Assembly (NCBI GenBank): GCA_045591095.1
Contig: JAZNSF010000018.1
Location: 1-31,766 of the forward strand
Origin: SIG440 sp045591095
Lineage (GTDB): Bacteria > Bacillota > Clostridia > Monoglobales > Monoglobaceae
Direction of reading: 5' to 3'
Length of the DNA: 31,766 nucleotides
Part shown: piece by piece, positions 9,305 through 17,562 of the stretch
Layout: each line of letters opens with the position of its first letter
Position numbering within the stretch: position 1 is the first letter of the stretch
Translations under genes and position numbers: made by a program
Notes under the pieces: generated by a model
What the model was told of the DNA's origin: nothing
Seen by the model: the letters and a program-made list of their open reading frames with translations, nothing else
Database searches by the model: none

Positions 9305-10555
9305 GTGAACAGAATTTTAGTGTCCGGCAACAAAAGGTTAAACGGCACGGCTACGGTTCAGGGGTCAAAAAATGCTGCACTGCCGATAATTGCGGCAACG
9401 GTTTTAAACTGCGAGGAATGCGTTTTGACAAATTGTCCTGACCTTGAGGACGTAAGGGCGGCGCTTAGGATTGTCAACTGGCTTGGCGGAGAAACAGCTT
9501 ACTGTGACCATACAGCGATTATAAAGAGTGAGAATATACATAAAAGTGAAATCCTGGATGAGCTTATGTCGAGTATGAGGTCATCAGTTTTGTTTTTGGC
9601 GCCAATTCTTTCGAGAACAAAAAAAGCGGTAATTTCTTACCCGGGAGGCTGCAGCATAGGCCTTCGGCCGATTGACCTGCATATTAAGGCTTTCAGACAG
9701 CTTGGGGTTTTGGTAGAGGAGATTGGTGGGCATATTTATTGCAGCCTTGACAAAATTGAGTCAGGAAGAGTAAATTTACTATTTCCAAGCGTTGGGGCGA
9801 CAGAAAATATTATGATGCTTGCTGCGGTATCGGATGCCGAGGTAGTAATTGCGAATGCGGCAAAAGAGCCTGAAATTTTGGACCTTCAAAACGCTTTAAA
9901 CAAGATGGGTGCAAAAATTTCCGGTGCAGGAAGCGAAACAATTCGTATTATAGGTGTTGAAAAATTACACAAGGTGCAGTATAATATAATGGCTGACAGA
10001 ATTTTTGCAGCAACGGTCCTTTGTGCGGCGGCTGCCTGCGGTGGAGATGTGGTGTTGGAAAATACGGAGCCGGAGCATTTGGAACTTATGCTTTCCATGC
10101 TTTCGGGGGCAGGCTGCAGAATTTCCCGAGGTAAAGATTATGTCAGGATAAGGTGCGACAAACGCCTCGCTGGCATGGGAAAGATTATGACATCGCCATA
10201 TCCCGGATACCCGACAGATGCACAGGCTCTTTTTATGTCGGCGGTCTTAGGCGCAGAAGGCACTACTGTGTTTGTAGAAAACATATTTGAAAGCCGGTAT
10301 AAGCATGTCCCCGAACTTATCAAAATGGGTGCGGATATTATAGTAGACGGAAGACTTGCGGTAGTTTCTGGTTGCAATTTTATACAAGGTGCATCGGTTG
10401 AAGCTATGGACCTAAGAGGTGGTGCTTCGTTGGTGATTGCAGGACTTTCGGCGATAGGCGACACCGTGGTCACGGGAGTAAGACATATTGACCGTGGATA
10501 TGAGAAAATAGAAGATACATTTAAGGCACTTGGCGCAGAAATAAAGAGAACTTAG
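9305..10555 (+). CDS. murA: UDP-N-acetylglucosamine 1-carboxyvinyltransferase MurA
   Basis: This enzyme catalyses the first committed step of peptidoglycan synthesis, transfer of enolpyruvate from PEP to UDP-GlcNAc in the cytoplasm. It has 416 residues with a GTG start and GGAGG 7 bases upstream. The substrate-binding GSKNAALP is at about 20-27. Cys116 in PGGCSIGLRPIDLH is the catalytic, fosfomycin-reactive cysteine, so the enzyme is predicted to be fosfomycin-sensitive at this residue. Further family blocks are PGYPTDAQALFMS and the C-terminal RGGASLVIAGLSA. Firmicutes often have two MurA paralogues; this copy lies in the cell-wall cluster between murG and ftsQ. Confidence 0.95.
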   Translation: MNRILVSGNKRLNGTATVQGSKNAALPIIAATVLNCEECVLTNCPDLEDVRAALRIVNWLGGETAYCDHTAIIKSENIHKSEILDELMSSMRSSVLFLAPILSRTKKAVISYPGGCSIGLRPIDLHIKAFRQLGVLVEEIGGHIYCSLDKIESGRVNLLFPSVGATENIMMLAAVSDAEVVIANAAKEPEILDLQNALNKMGAKISGAGSETIRIIGVEKLHKVQYNIMADRIFAATVLCAAAACGGDVVLENTEPEHLELMLSMLSGAGCRISRGKDYVRIRCDKRLAGMGKIMTSPYPGYPTDAQALFMSAVLGAEGTTVFVENIFESRYKHVPELIKMGADIIVDGRLAVVSGCNFIQGASVEAMDLRGGASLVIAGLSAIGDTVVTGVRHIDRGYEKIEDTFKALGAEIKRT

Positions 10556-10564
10556 TCAGGATGC

Positions 10565-10586
10565 GGGCGATGCTTTAGCATCGCTC
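10565..10586 (+). other. hairpin between murA and ftsQ
   Basis: GCGATGC (10567-10573) and GCATCGC (10578-10584) form a perfect 7-bp stem with a TTTA loop, extendable by a G-U and a G-C pair. No T-run follows, so it is not a standard terminator. It may stabilise or process the long transcript upstream of ftsQ. Confidence 0.5.
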
Positions 10587-10626
10587 TTAAGCCTGGATTA
10601 CAAAGGAGAAAGGAGAACTTAAAGCT

Positions 10627-11556
10627 GTGAGTACAAAGATTAATGACATTGAAGCAAAAAAACGCCAGCTTATAAAAAAGAAACGGCGAAACAGACTGAA
10701 AAGACGTCTTATTGTAGTTGTCTTTGTTCTTGCTTGTACAGGAATTATATTTACGGTTTTAAAAGCACCTTTCTTTAATATACAAAGCATTATGTGTGTA
10801 GGACAACAGGTAATGACAGAGGAAGAAATTATAAAAATTGCACAGGCTGAAACGGGCAAAAATATATTCAGTACAAATGTAAAAGCTATGAAACATCGTC
10901 TGGCCCAGGAGCCTAAGATTGCAGAAAGTAATGTCAGAAGGCTTTACCCCAACAAAATTAAAATCTGGGTGAGAGAAGCAAAGGCTGTTGCGGTTTTGGA
11001 AAGCTCGGGACAGTGGATTTTTGTTGATAAGGCTGGCAAGGTTATAAATGTTGCTTCCAAAAATGATACCGGAGAGATAGAAAATATTGCGGTGCTTTTG
11101 GAGTTTGAACCGGCATCCACAAAGCTTGGTGAAAGTATAGTAGACCCAGAGAACCAAACCCACAAAAAAACCATTGAGTGTATAAATGTGCTGGACAAGC
11201 TTGGAATGATTGAAAGTACCACTTCTATTTCGGCAACGGATATTTCGGATATAAAAATAGACTACGATAAAAGACTTTATATTATGCTTGGCGGATACGA
11301 GCAGATGGAATATAAGCTCACCTTTATAAAGAAGGTCATAACGGAGAACCTTTCAAAGTACGAAAGGGCGAATTTGGATTATCGGGGGAAAAAGCTTTAT
11401 GTAGGACCCAGGATTGAGGAAGAACCGGAAGAGAAATCTGAAAACACAGATGAAGAAAATGTAGAAGAAGAGCAAACAAAGTCCGGCACTGAAACTGAGA
11501 CTCAGAATGAAAGCCCGAGCGAGAATAACGAGCAAGTTAAACCCGAAGCTAACTAA
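10627..11556 (+). CDS. cell division protein FtsQ/DivIB
   Basis: This is a bitopic divisome protein of 309 residues with a GTG start and AGGAG upstream. A very basic cytoplasmic N-terminus (about 10-27) precedes one membrane segment (about 28-48). A POTRA domain follows, beginning FFNIQSIMCVGQQVMTEEEI and ending near PNKIKIWVREAKAVAVLES, and then the FtsQ beta domain to about residue 255. The last 50 residues are strongly acidic and low in complexity (rich in E, N, T and S), an extracellular tail not needed for the fold. FtsQ/DivIB scaffolds FtsL and FtsB/DivIC at the septum. Its place between murA and the DUF881/sbp pair is typical of Firmicutes. Confidence 0.85.
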   Translation: MSTKINDIEAKKRQLIKKKRRNRLKRRLIVVVFVLACTGIIFTVLKAPFFNIQSIMCVGQQVMTEEEIIKIAQAETGKNIFSTNVKAMKHRLAQEPKIAESNVRRLYPNKIKIWVREAKAVAVLESSGQWIFVDKAGKVINVASKNDTGEIENIAVLLEFEPASTKLGESIVDPENQTHKKTIECINVLDKLGMIESTTSISATDISDIKIDYDKRLYIMLGGYEQMEYKLTFIKKVITENLSKYERANLDYRGKKLYVGPRIEEEPEEKSENTDEENVEEEQTKSGTETETQNESPSENNEQVKPEAN

Positions 11557-11583
11557 TAATATAACGAAGGAACGAAAAGCATT

Positions 11584-12333
11584 ATGATGAATTTAGAGAA
11601 AAAACAAAAGTTTCAGATTTCTATGTCTATAGTGGTTTTGATACTGGTTTTTGCAGTAACGTGGCAGATAAAGGGTGTAAGAAAGACTAATGCGGTCCAG
11701 AGCCAGATTTCAAACCGTATCGAAACGCTTCAGCAGGACTATAAATCAGAGCTCGAGAAAAACGAAAAGCTTCTGCAGCAGATTATAGAGCTTCAAAATG
11801 ACCTTACAAAATACAGAGAAGAGGTTACAAAGAGCGGCGGTGCGACAAAGGTTTTGAAAGAGGAACTAAGTCGTGCCGAAACTATTGCGGGGCTTACCGA
11901 TGTGTCGGGCAACGGGATTATTATCACAATAAAGGATAGAAATCAGGGCATGGGGAATTTTTCCTATGACGATGGATATGGTATTGTTCACGATTCGTAT
12001 CTCCTTACCATACTCAACGAGCTTCGTGCATCGGGAGCAGAGGCGCTTTCTATAAACAATGAGCGTATCTTAGCAACAAGCGAAATAAGATGTGTTGGAC
12101 CGACTGTAAGTGTCAACAACACAAAGCTTGCAGCGCCGTTTGAAATAAAGGCAATAGGAAATGCCGATACTTTGGAAAATGCACTCAGAATGCCGGGAGG
12201 CGCTATGGAACAGGCTACATTTTATGGCGTGGAAGTGGGGATAAAAAAGAGCAACAAGCTGCTTATCAAAAAATATACAGGTGCAAGTACTTTTAAGTAT
12301 GCACAGGTTGTAGAGCCGGAGGTGATGGAATAA
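11584..12333 (+). CDS. DUF881 family membrane protein (YlxW/YlxX-like)
   Basis: This protein has 249 residues. Two adjacent ATG codons (11584, 11587) can start it, with GAAGGAACG upstream. One membrane segment (about 13-30) is followed by a coiled coil (about 40-100) with LQQDYKSELEKNEKLLQQII. An alpha/beta DUF881 domain follows, containing GLTDVSGNGIIITIKD, a LNELRASGAEALSINNERI block and GVEVGIKKSNKLLIKKY. DUF881 genes are conserved between divIB and ftsZ/ftsA in spore-forming Firmicutes; their role is not established, though location suggests division or sporulation. The stop codon overlaps the next start (TAATG). Confidence 0.85.
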   Translation: MMNLEKKQKFQISMSIVVLILVFAVTWQIKGVRKTNAVQSQISNRIETLQQDYKSELEKNEKLLQQIIELQNDLTKYREEVTKSGGATKVLKEELSRAETIAGLTDVSGNGIIITIKDRNQGMGNFSYDDGYGIVHDSYLLTILNELRASGAEALSINNERILATSEIRCVGPTVSVNNTKLAAPFEIKAIGNADTLENALRMPGGAMEQATFYGVEVGIKKSNKLLIKKYTGASTFKYAQVVEPEVME

Positions 12334-12806
12334 TGTTTTTTGTAATTGCGGTTTTAGTAGGAGTGCTGATGGGACTTCTGATACCATACAACCTTACCCC
12401 GTCAATGCTTTCTTATCTGGCTGTCGCACTTATTGCAGCACTTGATTCGGTTCTTGGAGGGTTACTCGCAAATCTTCACAAGCGGTTTAATATAAATGTC
12501 TTTCTGATAGGTCTTATATCAAATGCAATACTTGGGATATTTTTGACATTTATAGGAAACATACTCGGAATAAGCCTTTCTTTTGCGGTTATTATTGTTT
12601 TTGGTGTAAGGATGTTCAACAATATGGCAACCATAAGACGCCTGACCTTTGATATATACTTTGAAAAAAAGGCAAGGGAACGGGAGCGCGAAAAACGTTT
12701 GCGCCTTGAAGAGGCTTGCGATGATGTCAGTGAAACTGACGAGGAAGAAACAACAAAAACAGATGATGAACTAACAGAAAAAAGCGAAGAGAAATCTGAA
12801 AAATAA
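12333..12806 (+). CDS. sbp: small basic protein Sbp family (DUF1290), with acidic C-terminal extension
   Basis: This is a membrane protein of 157 residues whose ATG overlaps the upstream TAA by one base, indicating translational coupling. It has three hydrophobic segments (about 2-20, 27-47 and 55-92). A typical DUF1290 block (LTPSMLSYLAVALIAALDSV and VFGVRMFNNMATIRRLTFD) follows. The core ends near residue 110. The remainder is a charged helix (KKAREREREKRLRLEE) and then an acidic Glu/Thr/Ser-rich tail, so the protein is longer than the roughly 120 residues usual for the family and not basic overall. The function of Sbp is unknown; it co-occurs with DUF881 genes upstream of ftsZ. Confidence 0.85.
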   Translation: MFFVIAVLVGVLMGLLIPYNLTPSMLSYLAVALIAALDSVLGGLLANLHKRFNINVFLIGLISNAILGIFLTFIGNILGISLSFAVIIVFGVRMFNNMATIRRLTFDIYFEKKAREREREKRLRLEEACDDVSETDEEETTKTDDELTEKSEEKSEK

Positions 12807-12869
12807 ACATATAAAATAACTAAAGCTTGAGAATTTGCAATAAAATACAAATAAAATTAAAAATTAGTA

Positions 12870-12898
12870 TTTACAAAAAAAAATTATAGTGGTATACT
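12870..12898 (+). promoter_or_regulatory. sigma-A-type promoter for ftsZ
   Basis: TTTACA (12870-12875) and TATACT (12893-12898) are separated by 17 bases in an AT-rich region about 50 bases before the ftsZ start. This gives ftsZ transcription independent of the long dcw transcript. Confidence 0.8.
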
Positions 12899-12946
12899 AA
12901 CTATATATGTATGTAATTACGATTGATAAGGTTAGGAGGAATTATT

Positions 12947-14116
12947 TTGTTTGAGTTTGATACTGAAACTACAAGCCCGGCAAAAATAAAAGTTGTTGGT
13001 GTGGGCGGTGGCGGAAATAACGCGGTAAACAGAATGATCGAAGCAGATGTAAAATGCGTTGAATTTATATCAGTCAATACGGACAAGCAGGATTTGTCAC
13101 TTTCCAAAGCAACACAAAAAATCCAAATTGGTGCAAAACTGACCAAGGGCCTTGGTGCAGGCGCTGTTCCCGAAATCGGGGCAAAGGCAGCAGAAGAAAG
13201 CCGTGACGAGATTGCCCTTGCAATTCAGGATGCTGATATGGTATTTGTTACTGCAGGTATGGGCGGAGGAACCGGTACAGGGGCTGCTCCCATCGTTGCA
13301 GAGATTGCCAAGGAAATGGGCATACTTACAATTGGTATTGTTACAAAGCCGTTTTGGTTTGAAGGTCCGGTGCGTTCAAAAAATTCGCTTGTTGGCATAG
13401 AAAATCTTAAGGCTTCGGTTGATTCACTGGTGGTTATACCAAATGACAAGCTTTTGGCGATTGCCGAAAACAGAACACCTATTACAGAGTCATTTAAAAT
13501 GGCTGACGATGTTTTGAGGCAGGGTGTTCAGGGTATATCTGACCTTATTTCAAGGCCCGGTCTTATCAGTCTTGACTTTGCCGATGTAAAGACAATTATG
13601 AAAAACACCGGCTATGCTCATATGGGTATTGGCAAGGCAACCGGCGAAAACAGGGCTTATGATGCTGCTACAAAGGCAATCAACAGTCCGCTTCTTGTGA
13701 CAACAATTACCGGTGCTAAAGGCGTTATCCTTAATGTTACCGGTGGCAGTGACCTTGGTATTTTGGAAATCCAGACAGCGTCTGAAATAATCACCGAGGC
13801 AGCTGACAAGGATGCCAACATCATCATTGGTGCAATTATTGACGAAAGCCTTGGCGACGAAATTCAGGTTACTGTTATTGCTACAGGATTTGAAAATAAG
13901 AATATGCCACGTATGGACCGTCCGTCGATTTTTGGTGGCAAGGAAGAAAAGGGTATTTTTGAATCCATGCGTGAAGAAATGGGTGAAAAAAAAACTGAGG
14001 AAACCCCTGCAGTTTTTGAAAATCGTACCCCAGCAAAACCTGATCTTTACAACAAGGTAAACGAAGATGACGGTATTGATGTGCCCGTGTTCTTGCGTAA
14101 GGGTCAAAATGATTAG
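12947..14116 (+). CDS. ftsZ: cell division protein FtsZ
   Basis: This is the tubulin-like GTPase that forms the Z-ring. I choose TTG 12947 because AGGAGGA lies at 12934-12940, exactly spaced. An upstream in-frame TTG (12923) would place the ribosome binding site inside the gene. The protein is then 389 residues, beginning FEFDTETTSPAKIKVVGVGG. The GTP-binding signature GMGGGTGTG is at 104-112, and NTDKQ, RPITE-like and T7 loop residues are present. A linker of about 55 residues leads to the C-terminal peptide DDGIDVPVFLRK, which is the conserved tail that binds partners such as FtsA, SepF, EzrA or ZapA. There is no ftsA immediately upstream. Confidence 0.97.
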   Translation: MFEFDTETTSPAKIKVVGVGGGGNNAVNRMIEADVKCVEFISVNTDKQDLSLSKATQKIQIGAKLTKGLGAGAVPEIGAKAAEESRDEIALAIQDADMVFVTAGMGGGTGTGAAPIVAEIAKEMGILTIGIVTKPFWFEGPVRSKNSLVGIENLKASVDSLVVIPNDKLLAIAENRTPITESFKMADDVLRQGVQGISDLISRPGLISLDFADVKTIMKNTGYAHMGIGKATGENRAYDAATKAINSPLLVTTITGAKGVILNVTGGSDLGILEIQTASEIITEAADKDANIIIGAIIDESLGDEIQVTVIATGFENKNMPRMDRPSIFGGKEEKGIFESMREEMGEKKTEETPAVFENRTPAKPDLYNKVNEDDGIDVPVFLRKGQND

Positions 14117-14117
14117 T

Positions 14118-14194
14118 CAGGTTTTATATACATAAATACCCGTTTTGGTGGTTATGTTTGACAGTGCGGACACATCAAAACCTGGTATGTGTTC
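14118..14194 (+). ncRNA. candidate structured leader RNA upstream of secG
   Basis: Three helices can be drawn in 77 bases. Helix A is CAGGTTTT (14118-14125) with AAAACCTG (14177-14184), 8 perfect pairs. Helix B is ACATAAATACC (14130-14140) with GGTGGTTATGT (14147-14157), 10 pairs with one A-G mismatch and a 6-base loop. Helix C is GGACACAT (14168-14175) with ATGTGTTC (14187-14194), 8 pairs including one G-U. The order of strands A5', B, C5', A3', C3' is that of a pseudoknot. The loop after A3' is only 2 bases, so full A and full C may instead be alternative states. The Shine-Dalgarno of secG (14204-14209) begins 10 bases downstream. No U-run follows, so this is not a plain terminator of ftsZ. 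I do not recognise a known riboswitch class. Confidence 0.4.
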
Positions 14195-14218
14195 AATTTG
14201 CTTAGGAGGAAATAGAAA

Positions 14219-14620
14219 ATGCAGACAGCTTTAATTATTATTCATGTTATTATTTCGATTATACTTATTTTGGTAGTTTTGATGCAGCACGGCAAGCAGC
14301 AAGGCCTATCGGGTGCTATTGCCGGCGGTGCAGAGACCTTTTTTGGCAAAAACAAAGGAAGAACTATCGATGCTGTTTTGAAAAAGGTTACAGCAGTGGT
14401 TGCAATATTGTTTGTGGCAAGCTCTATCGCTTTGGCAACATATGCAATTAATACAAACAAGGCAAATGCAGTTGATGATGCTGCTCAACAGCAGACTCAG
14501 GTTGAGGCAAAGCTTGACGACAAGGGAAATCTTGTTGACAAAGACGGCAATATCTTGATGACTGCTGAAGAAGTTGCAAAGGCTCAGACTGAAGCAAATG
14601 CTAATACTGAAACTAAATAA
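14219..14620 (+). CDS. secG: preprotein translocase subunit SecG with long acidic tail
   Basis: SecG is the small accessory membrane subunit of the SecYEG channel. The ATG follows AGGAGG (14204-14209). The 133-residue protein has two membrane segments (about 3-23 and 52-75) separated by the conserved loop with LMQHGKQQGLSGAIAGGAET and FFGKNKGR. This part alone equals a normal SecG of about 75 residues. The remaining 55 residues form a polar acidic tail containing LDDKGNLVDKDGNILMTAEE, which is not part of the usual family. secG next to an RNase R gene is a common Firmicutes arrangement. Confidence 0.92.
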   Translation: MQTALIIIHVIISIILILVVLMQHGKQQGLSGAIAGGAETFFGKNKGRTIDAVLKKVTAVVAILFVASSIALATYAINTNKANAVDDAAQQQTQVEAKLDDKGNLVDKDGNILMTAEEVAKAQTEANANTETK

Positions 14621-14655
14621 TTGAGAATTGACGGCTAGTACAAAATAGTAAAAAG

Positions 14656-14683
14656 CGGGCGAGCAAAAGATGCTTGCCCGTTT
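14656..14683 (+). terminator. probable terminator after secG
   Basis: CGGGCGAGCA (14656-14665) pairs with TGCTTGCCCG (14671-14680) with one G-U, closing a 5-base loop. Only TTT follows, so termination may be partial and allow read-through to the RNase gene. Confidence 0.6.
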
Positions 14684-14771
14684 ACTGTATATACACTAAA
14701 ATGGGACAAATAAAGGCTGAAAAAAATATTTCAGGGCAAAATAGGTAAAAACGAAGTTCGGAGGCAGAAAA

Positions 14772-16826
14772 ATGACCTTTGTCGAATTATTAAACGAATA
14801 TCATATAATACCGCAGTTTCCGCCAAGTGTGGTCAAATGGACCGAAACTGTGCCCGGCGAGGTAGAAGAAAAGGACCTGTCTGACAGGATAGATTTGACC
14901 GATAAGTTGATTTTTACCATTGACGGAGATGACGCAAAGGACTTTGATGATGCAGTTTCACTAGAAATTTTGGAAAATGGCAATTACTATCTTGGCGTGC
15001 ATATTGCGGATGTTACACATTATGTAACCGAGGATTCTGCAGTTGATAGGGCAGCTTTTGCCCGTGGTACAAGTGTGTATCTGATAGATACGGTTATCCC
15101 AATGCTGCCATTTCAGCTTTCAAACGAGCTTTGCAGCCTGAAACCGGGTGTTATAAGGCTTACGGTATCGGTGTTTATGGAAATTAACAGATTCGGCAAA
15201 ATCGTTGACTATAGCATATTTAAAAGCTTTATCAAATCAAAGGCTCGTATGACCTATAACAAAGTTACCCGAATTATTGAGGGGGACAAGAACCTCGCAG
15301 AAAAGTATAGTTCTCTTGTGAGTACCATAAATGAAATGAACCGCTTAGCAAAAGTGCTGAACAAAAAACGTGTGGAGAATGGTTCAATCGAATTTGAAAC
15401 CCACGAGTCAAAAATTACTTTGGATAAAGATGGGGTTCCCCTTACGGTTGAAAGATATCCTATCACCATTTCAAATGGGATTATTGAGGAGTTTATGCTT
15501 GCGGCAAACGTGACTGTGGCAAAGCATCTTACCAAAATGGAACTCCCTTGTGTTTATCGTGTCCACGAAGAGCCGGACTTTGAACGGATTGAGCGCTTGG
15601 CGAGGGTTTTGCCAGAAATTGGGATTGATTTCAGGTTTAAACCCGAAATGCAGCCCAAGGACTTTCAAAAAATCTTAGAATCCGTGTCGAGCCTCGACAT
15701 AGAGAGTACCGTGAACTATCTCGTGCTTCGCAGTATGAGCCGTGCCCGCTACAGCGAAAAGAACTTGGGGCATTTTGGACTTAGCTTTAAAGATTACTGT
15801 CATTTTACTTCGCCGATACGAAGATATCCGGACGTGGTGGTGCACAGAATTTTGAAAGAAAGCCTTAAAGGGCCAATAAATGAAAAACGGCTTTCATATT
15901 TTAAAGAGCTTGCCATTTCGGCATCTGTAAATTCGTCAATGACTGAGACCAATGCAGCTGAGGCTGAAATTCGGTGGAAGGACATTAAAAAGGCCGAGTA
16001 TATGTCAAAGCACCTTGGCGAAAAGCATATGGCGACAATTACCCACGTGACGTCGTCCGGTTTTTTTGCCGAGCTTGAAAACACGGTGGAAGGGTTTGTG
16101 CCTGCCCGGACACTTGAGGATGACCTTTATATGATAACAGAAAATGGTCTTTCGCTGAAAGGCAGCCGCATGAAGCACAAATTTACCATTGGCGACAAAG
16201 TAGAAATAAAAGTAACAGAGGCTGACATTGCTAGTGGCAAGGTAGATTTTGAGGTGGTAGGTGCAAGGCCTTTAAAACCACAGCGAAGCAATAAGATAAA
16301 GAAAAAAGGCAAGGTCTTAACCAAACAAGAAAAACGAAAGCTAAAGGAATTTAAGGCAGAATATAGAGAAGACAGAAAACAGAAAAATGATTTACGAGAC
16401 AGGGCAAACAGCGAAAGAGATTTTTTTGAAAATGCAATTGTTTATCATTTGTGTGGAGAACTTGCAAAAAGAAAGAGGCTTACAAGAGAAGAAAAAGGCT
16501 TTATTGGGGTTACAATCGGGGATTTGGCGGCGATACTTGCCATGCCGGTTTACAGGAAATATGTTTTTGCGTCCGGGGAAGTCAGTTTCAAAAATGCTCT
16601 TATCACTGCATCTAAAGGTGCAAAAAACACTATGGAAATATTATGTGATAGCTTAGACATCGAAAAAGATAAGGACCTTATCAAGCTTTCGGGCGAATAT
16701 GCGGCGAATGCACTGAAACATTTTGCATACGCCCTTGAAAATGAAAAGGGCAGTTTTTCGAAACGAGCGAATGAATATATGAGTATTATGAATAAAATCA
16801 AAGCGAGGAAGGGGGAGCTTATATGA
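14772..16826 (+). CDS. RNase II/RNase R-family 3'-5' exoribonuclease with atypical domain layout
   Basis: This hydrolytic exoribonuclease has 684 residues, an ATG start and GGAGG upstream. The catalytic RNB domain is complete: IDGDDAKDFDDAV has Asp51, Asp57, Asp59 and Asp60, matching the metal-binding aspartates of RNase II and RNase R, and SPIRRYPDVVVHR is present near residue 349. An S1 domain spans about 418-497. The two N-terminal cold-shock domains of typical RNase R are missing, because only about 50 residues precede the RNB motif. The 150 bases upstream have no room for them. After S1 comes a lysine-rich stretch (about 500-545) and an extra alpha-rich region (about 550-684) that I do not recognise. 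It lies after secG, as rnr does elsewhere, but no smpB follows; the SDR gene overlaps it by 4 bases. Confidence 0.85.
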   Translation: MTFVELLNEYHIIPQFPPSVVKWTETVPGEVEEKDLSDRIDLTDKLIFTIDGDDAKDFDDAVSLEILENGNYYLGVHIADVTHYVTEDSAVDRAAFARGTSVYLIDTVIPMLPFQLSNELCSLKPGVIRLTVSVFMEINRFGKIVDYSIFKSFIKSKARMTYNKVTRIIEGDKNLAEKYSSLVSTINEMNRLAKVLNKKRVENGSIEFETHESKITLDKDGVPLTVERYPITISNGIIEEFMLAANVTVAKHLTKMELPCVYRVHEEPDFERIERLARVLPEIGIDFRFKPEMQPKDFQKILESVSSLDIESTVNYLVLRSMSRARYSEKNLGHFGLSFKDYCHFTSPIRRYPDVVVHRILKESLKGPINEKRLSYFKELAISASVNSSMTETNAAEAEIRWKDIKKAEYMSKHLGEKHMATITHVTSSGFFAELENTVEGFVPARTLEDDLYMITENGLSLKGSRMKHKFTIGDKVEIKVTEADIASGKVDFEVVGARPLKPQRSNKIKKKGKVLTKQEKRKLKEFKAEYREDRKQKNDLRDRANSERDFFENAIVYHLCGELAKRKRLTREEKGFIGVTIGDLAAILAMPVYRKYVFASGEVSFKNALITASKGAKNTMEILCDSLDIEKDKDLIKLSGEYAANALKHFAYALENEKGSFSKRANEYMSIMNKIKARKGELI

Positions 16827-17554
16827 GCGTAGCGTTAGTTACCGGCGCATCAAGAGGAATAGGTTATGCCATTGCAAAGAAACTTTCGGAAAAAGGTTTT
16901 GACGTAGCAATCAATTACCAAAAGAGCCGTGAAAAAGCCGAGGAGCTAAAAAAAGAGATAGTCGAGATGGGCAGAAAAGCCGAGGTGTTTTGCGCAGACG
17001 TATCAAAGTCTGACCAGGTAGAAGCCATGATAAAGGAGGTTATTTTAACCTTTGGTGAGATAGATGTATTGGTCAACAATGCAGGCATTTCGCTTCCGCA
17101 AGGGTTATTCACCGATTTTGACGAAAGGAAAACAAAAGAAGTATTTGATGTAAATGTGTTTGGGATGATGAATTGTTCGCGCAGCGTTATTCCGCATTTT
17201 GTTGCCAAAAAGTCAGGGGTAATTGTGAATATGTCTTCTGTATGGGGAATTTTAGGCGGCTCGTGCGAGGTCATATATTCTGCAAGCAAGGGGGCGGTTA
17301 TCTCGTTTACAAAGGCTCTTTCGCGTGAACTTGCGCCGTCGGGGATACGGGTTAATGCCGTCGCACCCGGTCTTGTTGAGACGGACATGAACCGCCATTT
17401 GAGTAAGGACGATATAGAGGCTTTTTTGGAGGAAATTCCTTTGGGGGAAATAGGAAATAATGATGAAGTCGCAGATGTAGTTTGTTTTTTGGCGACAGAA
17501 GAGTCACGGTATATAACAGGGCAAACTATTTCGGTTGATGGCGGTTTAGTATAA
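16823..17554 (+). CDS. SDR-family NAD(P)H-dependent reductase (FabG-like or YmfI-like)
   Basis: This is a short-chain dehydrogenase/reductase of 243 residues. Its ATG overlaps the RNase stop (ATGA), so the two are translationally coupled. The cofactor loop TGASRGIG (7-14), the NNAG motif, the catalytic Tyr152-X3-Lys156 in YSASK, and the end ITGQTISVDGGLV are all in place. By similarity it could be 3-oxoacyl-ACP reductase FabG. Isolated from other fatty-acid genes, it could equally be the Firmicutes YmfI type, which reduces 5-aminopentanone on elongation factor P. The sequence does not let me choose. A strong bidirectional terminator follows. Confidence 0.85.
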   Translation: MSVALVTGASRGIGYAIAKKLSEKGFDVAINYQKSREKAEELKKEIVEMGRKAEVFCADVSKSDQVEAMIKEVILTFGEIDVLVNNAGISLPQGLFTDFDERKTKEVFDVNVFGMMNCSRSVIPHFVAKKSGVIVNMSSVWGILGGSCEVIYSASKGAVISFTKALSRELAPSGIRVNAVAPGLVETDMNRHLSKDDIEAFLEEIPLGEIGNNDEVADVVCFLATEESRYITGQTISVDGGLV

Positions 17555-17562
17555 ATATTACA

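Noticed and set aside
13550..14107. A 185-codon minus-strand open frame inside ftsZ
   Set aside because: It is a shadow of the conserved ftsZ sequence with an implausible composition and no binding site.
14158..14188. TTGACA at 14158-14163 as a secG promoter
   Set aside because: No acceptable -10 lies at 16-18 bases; the bases there take part in the candidate helices instead.
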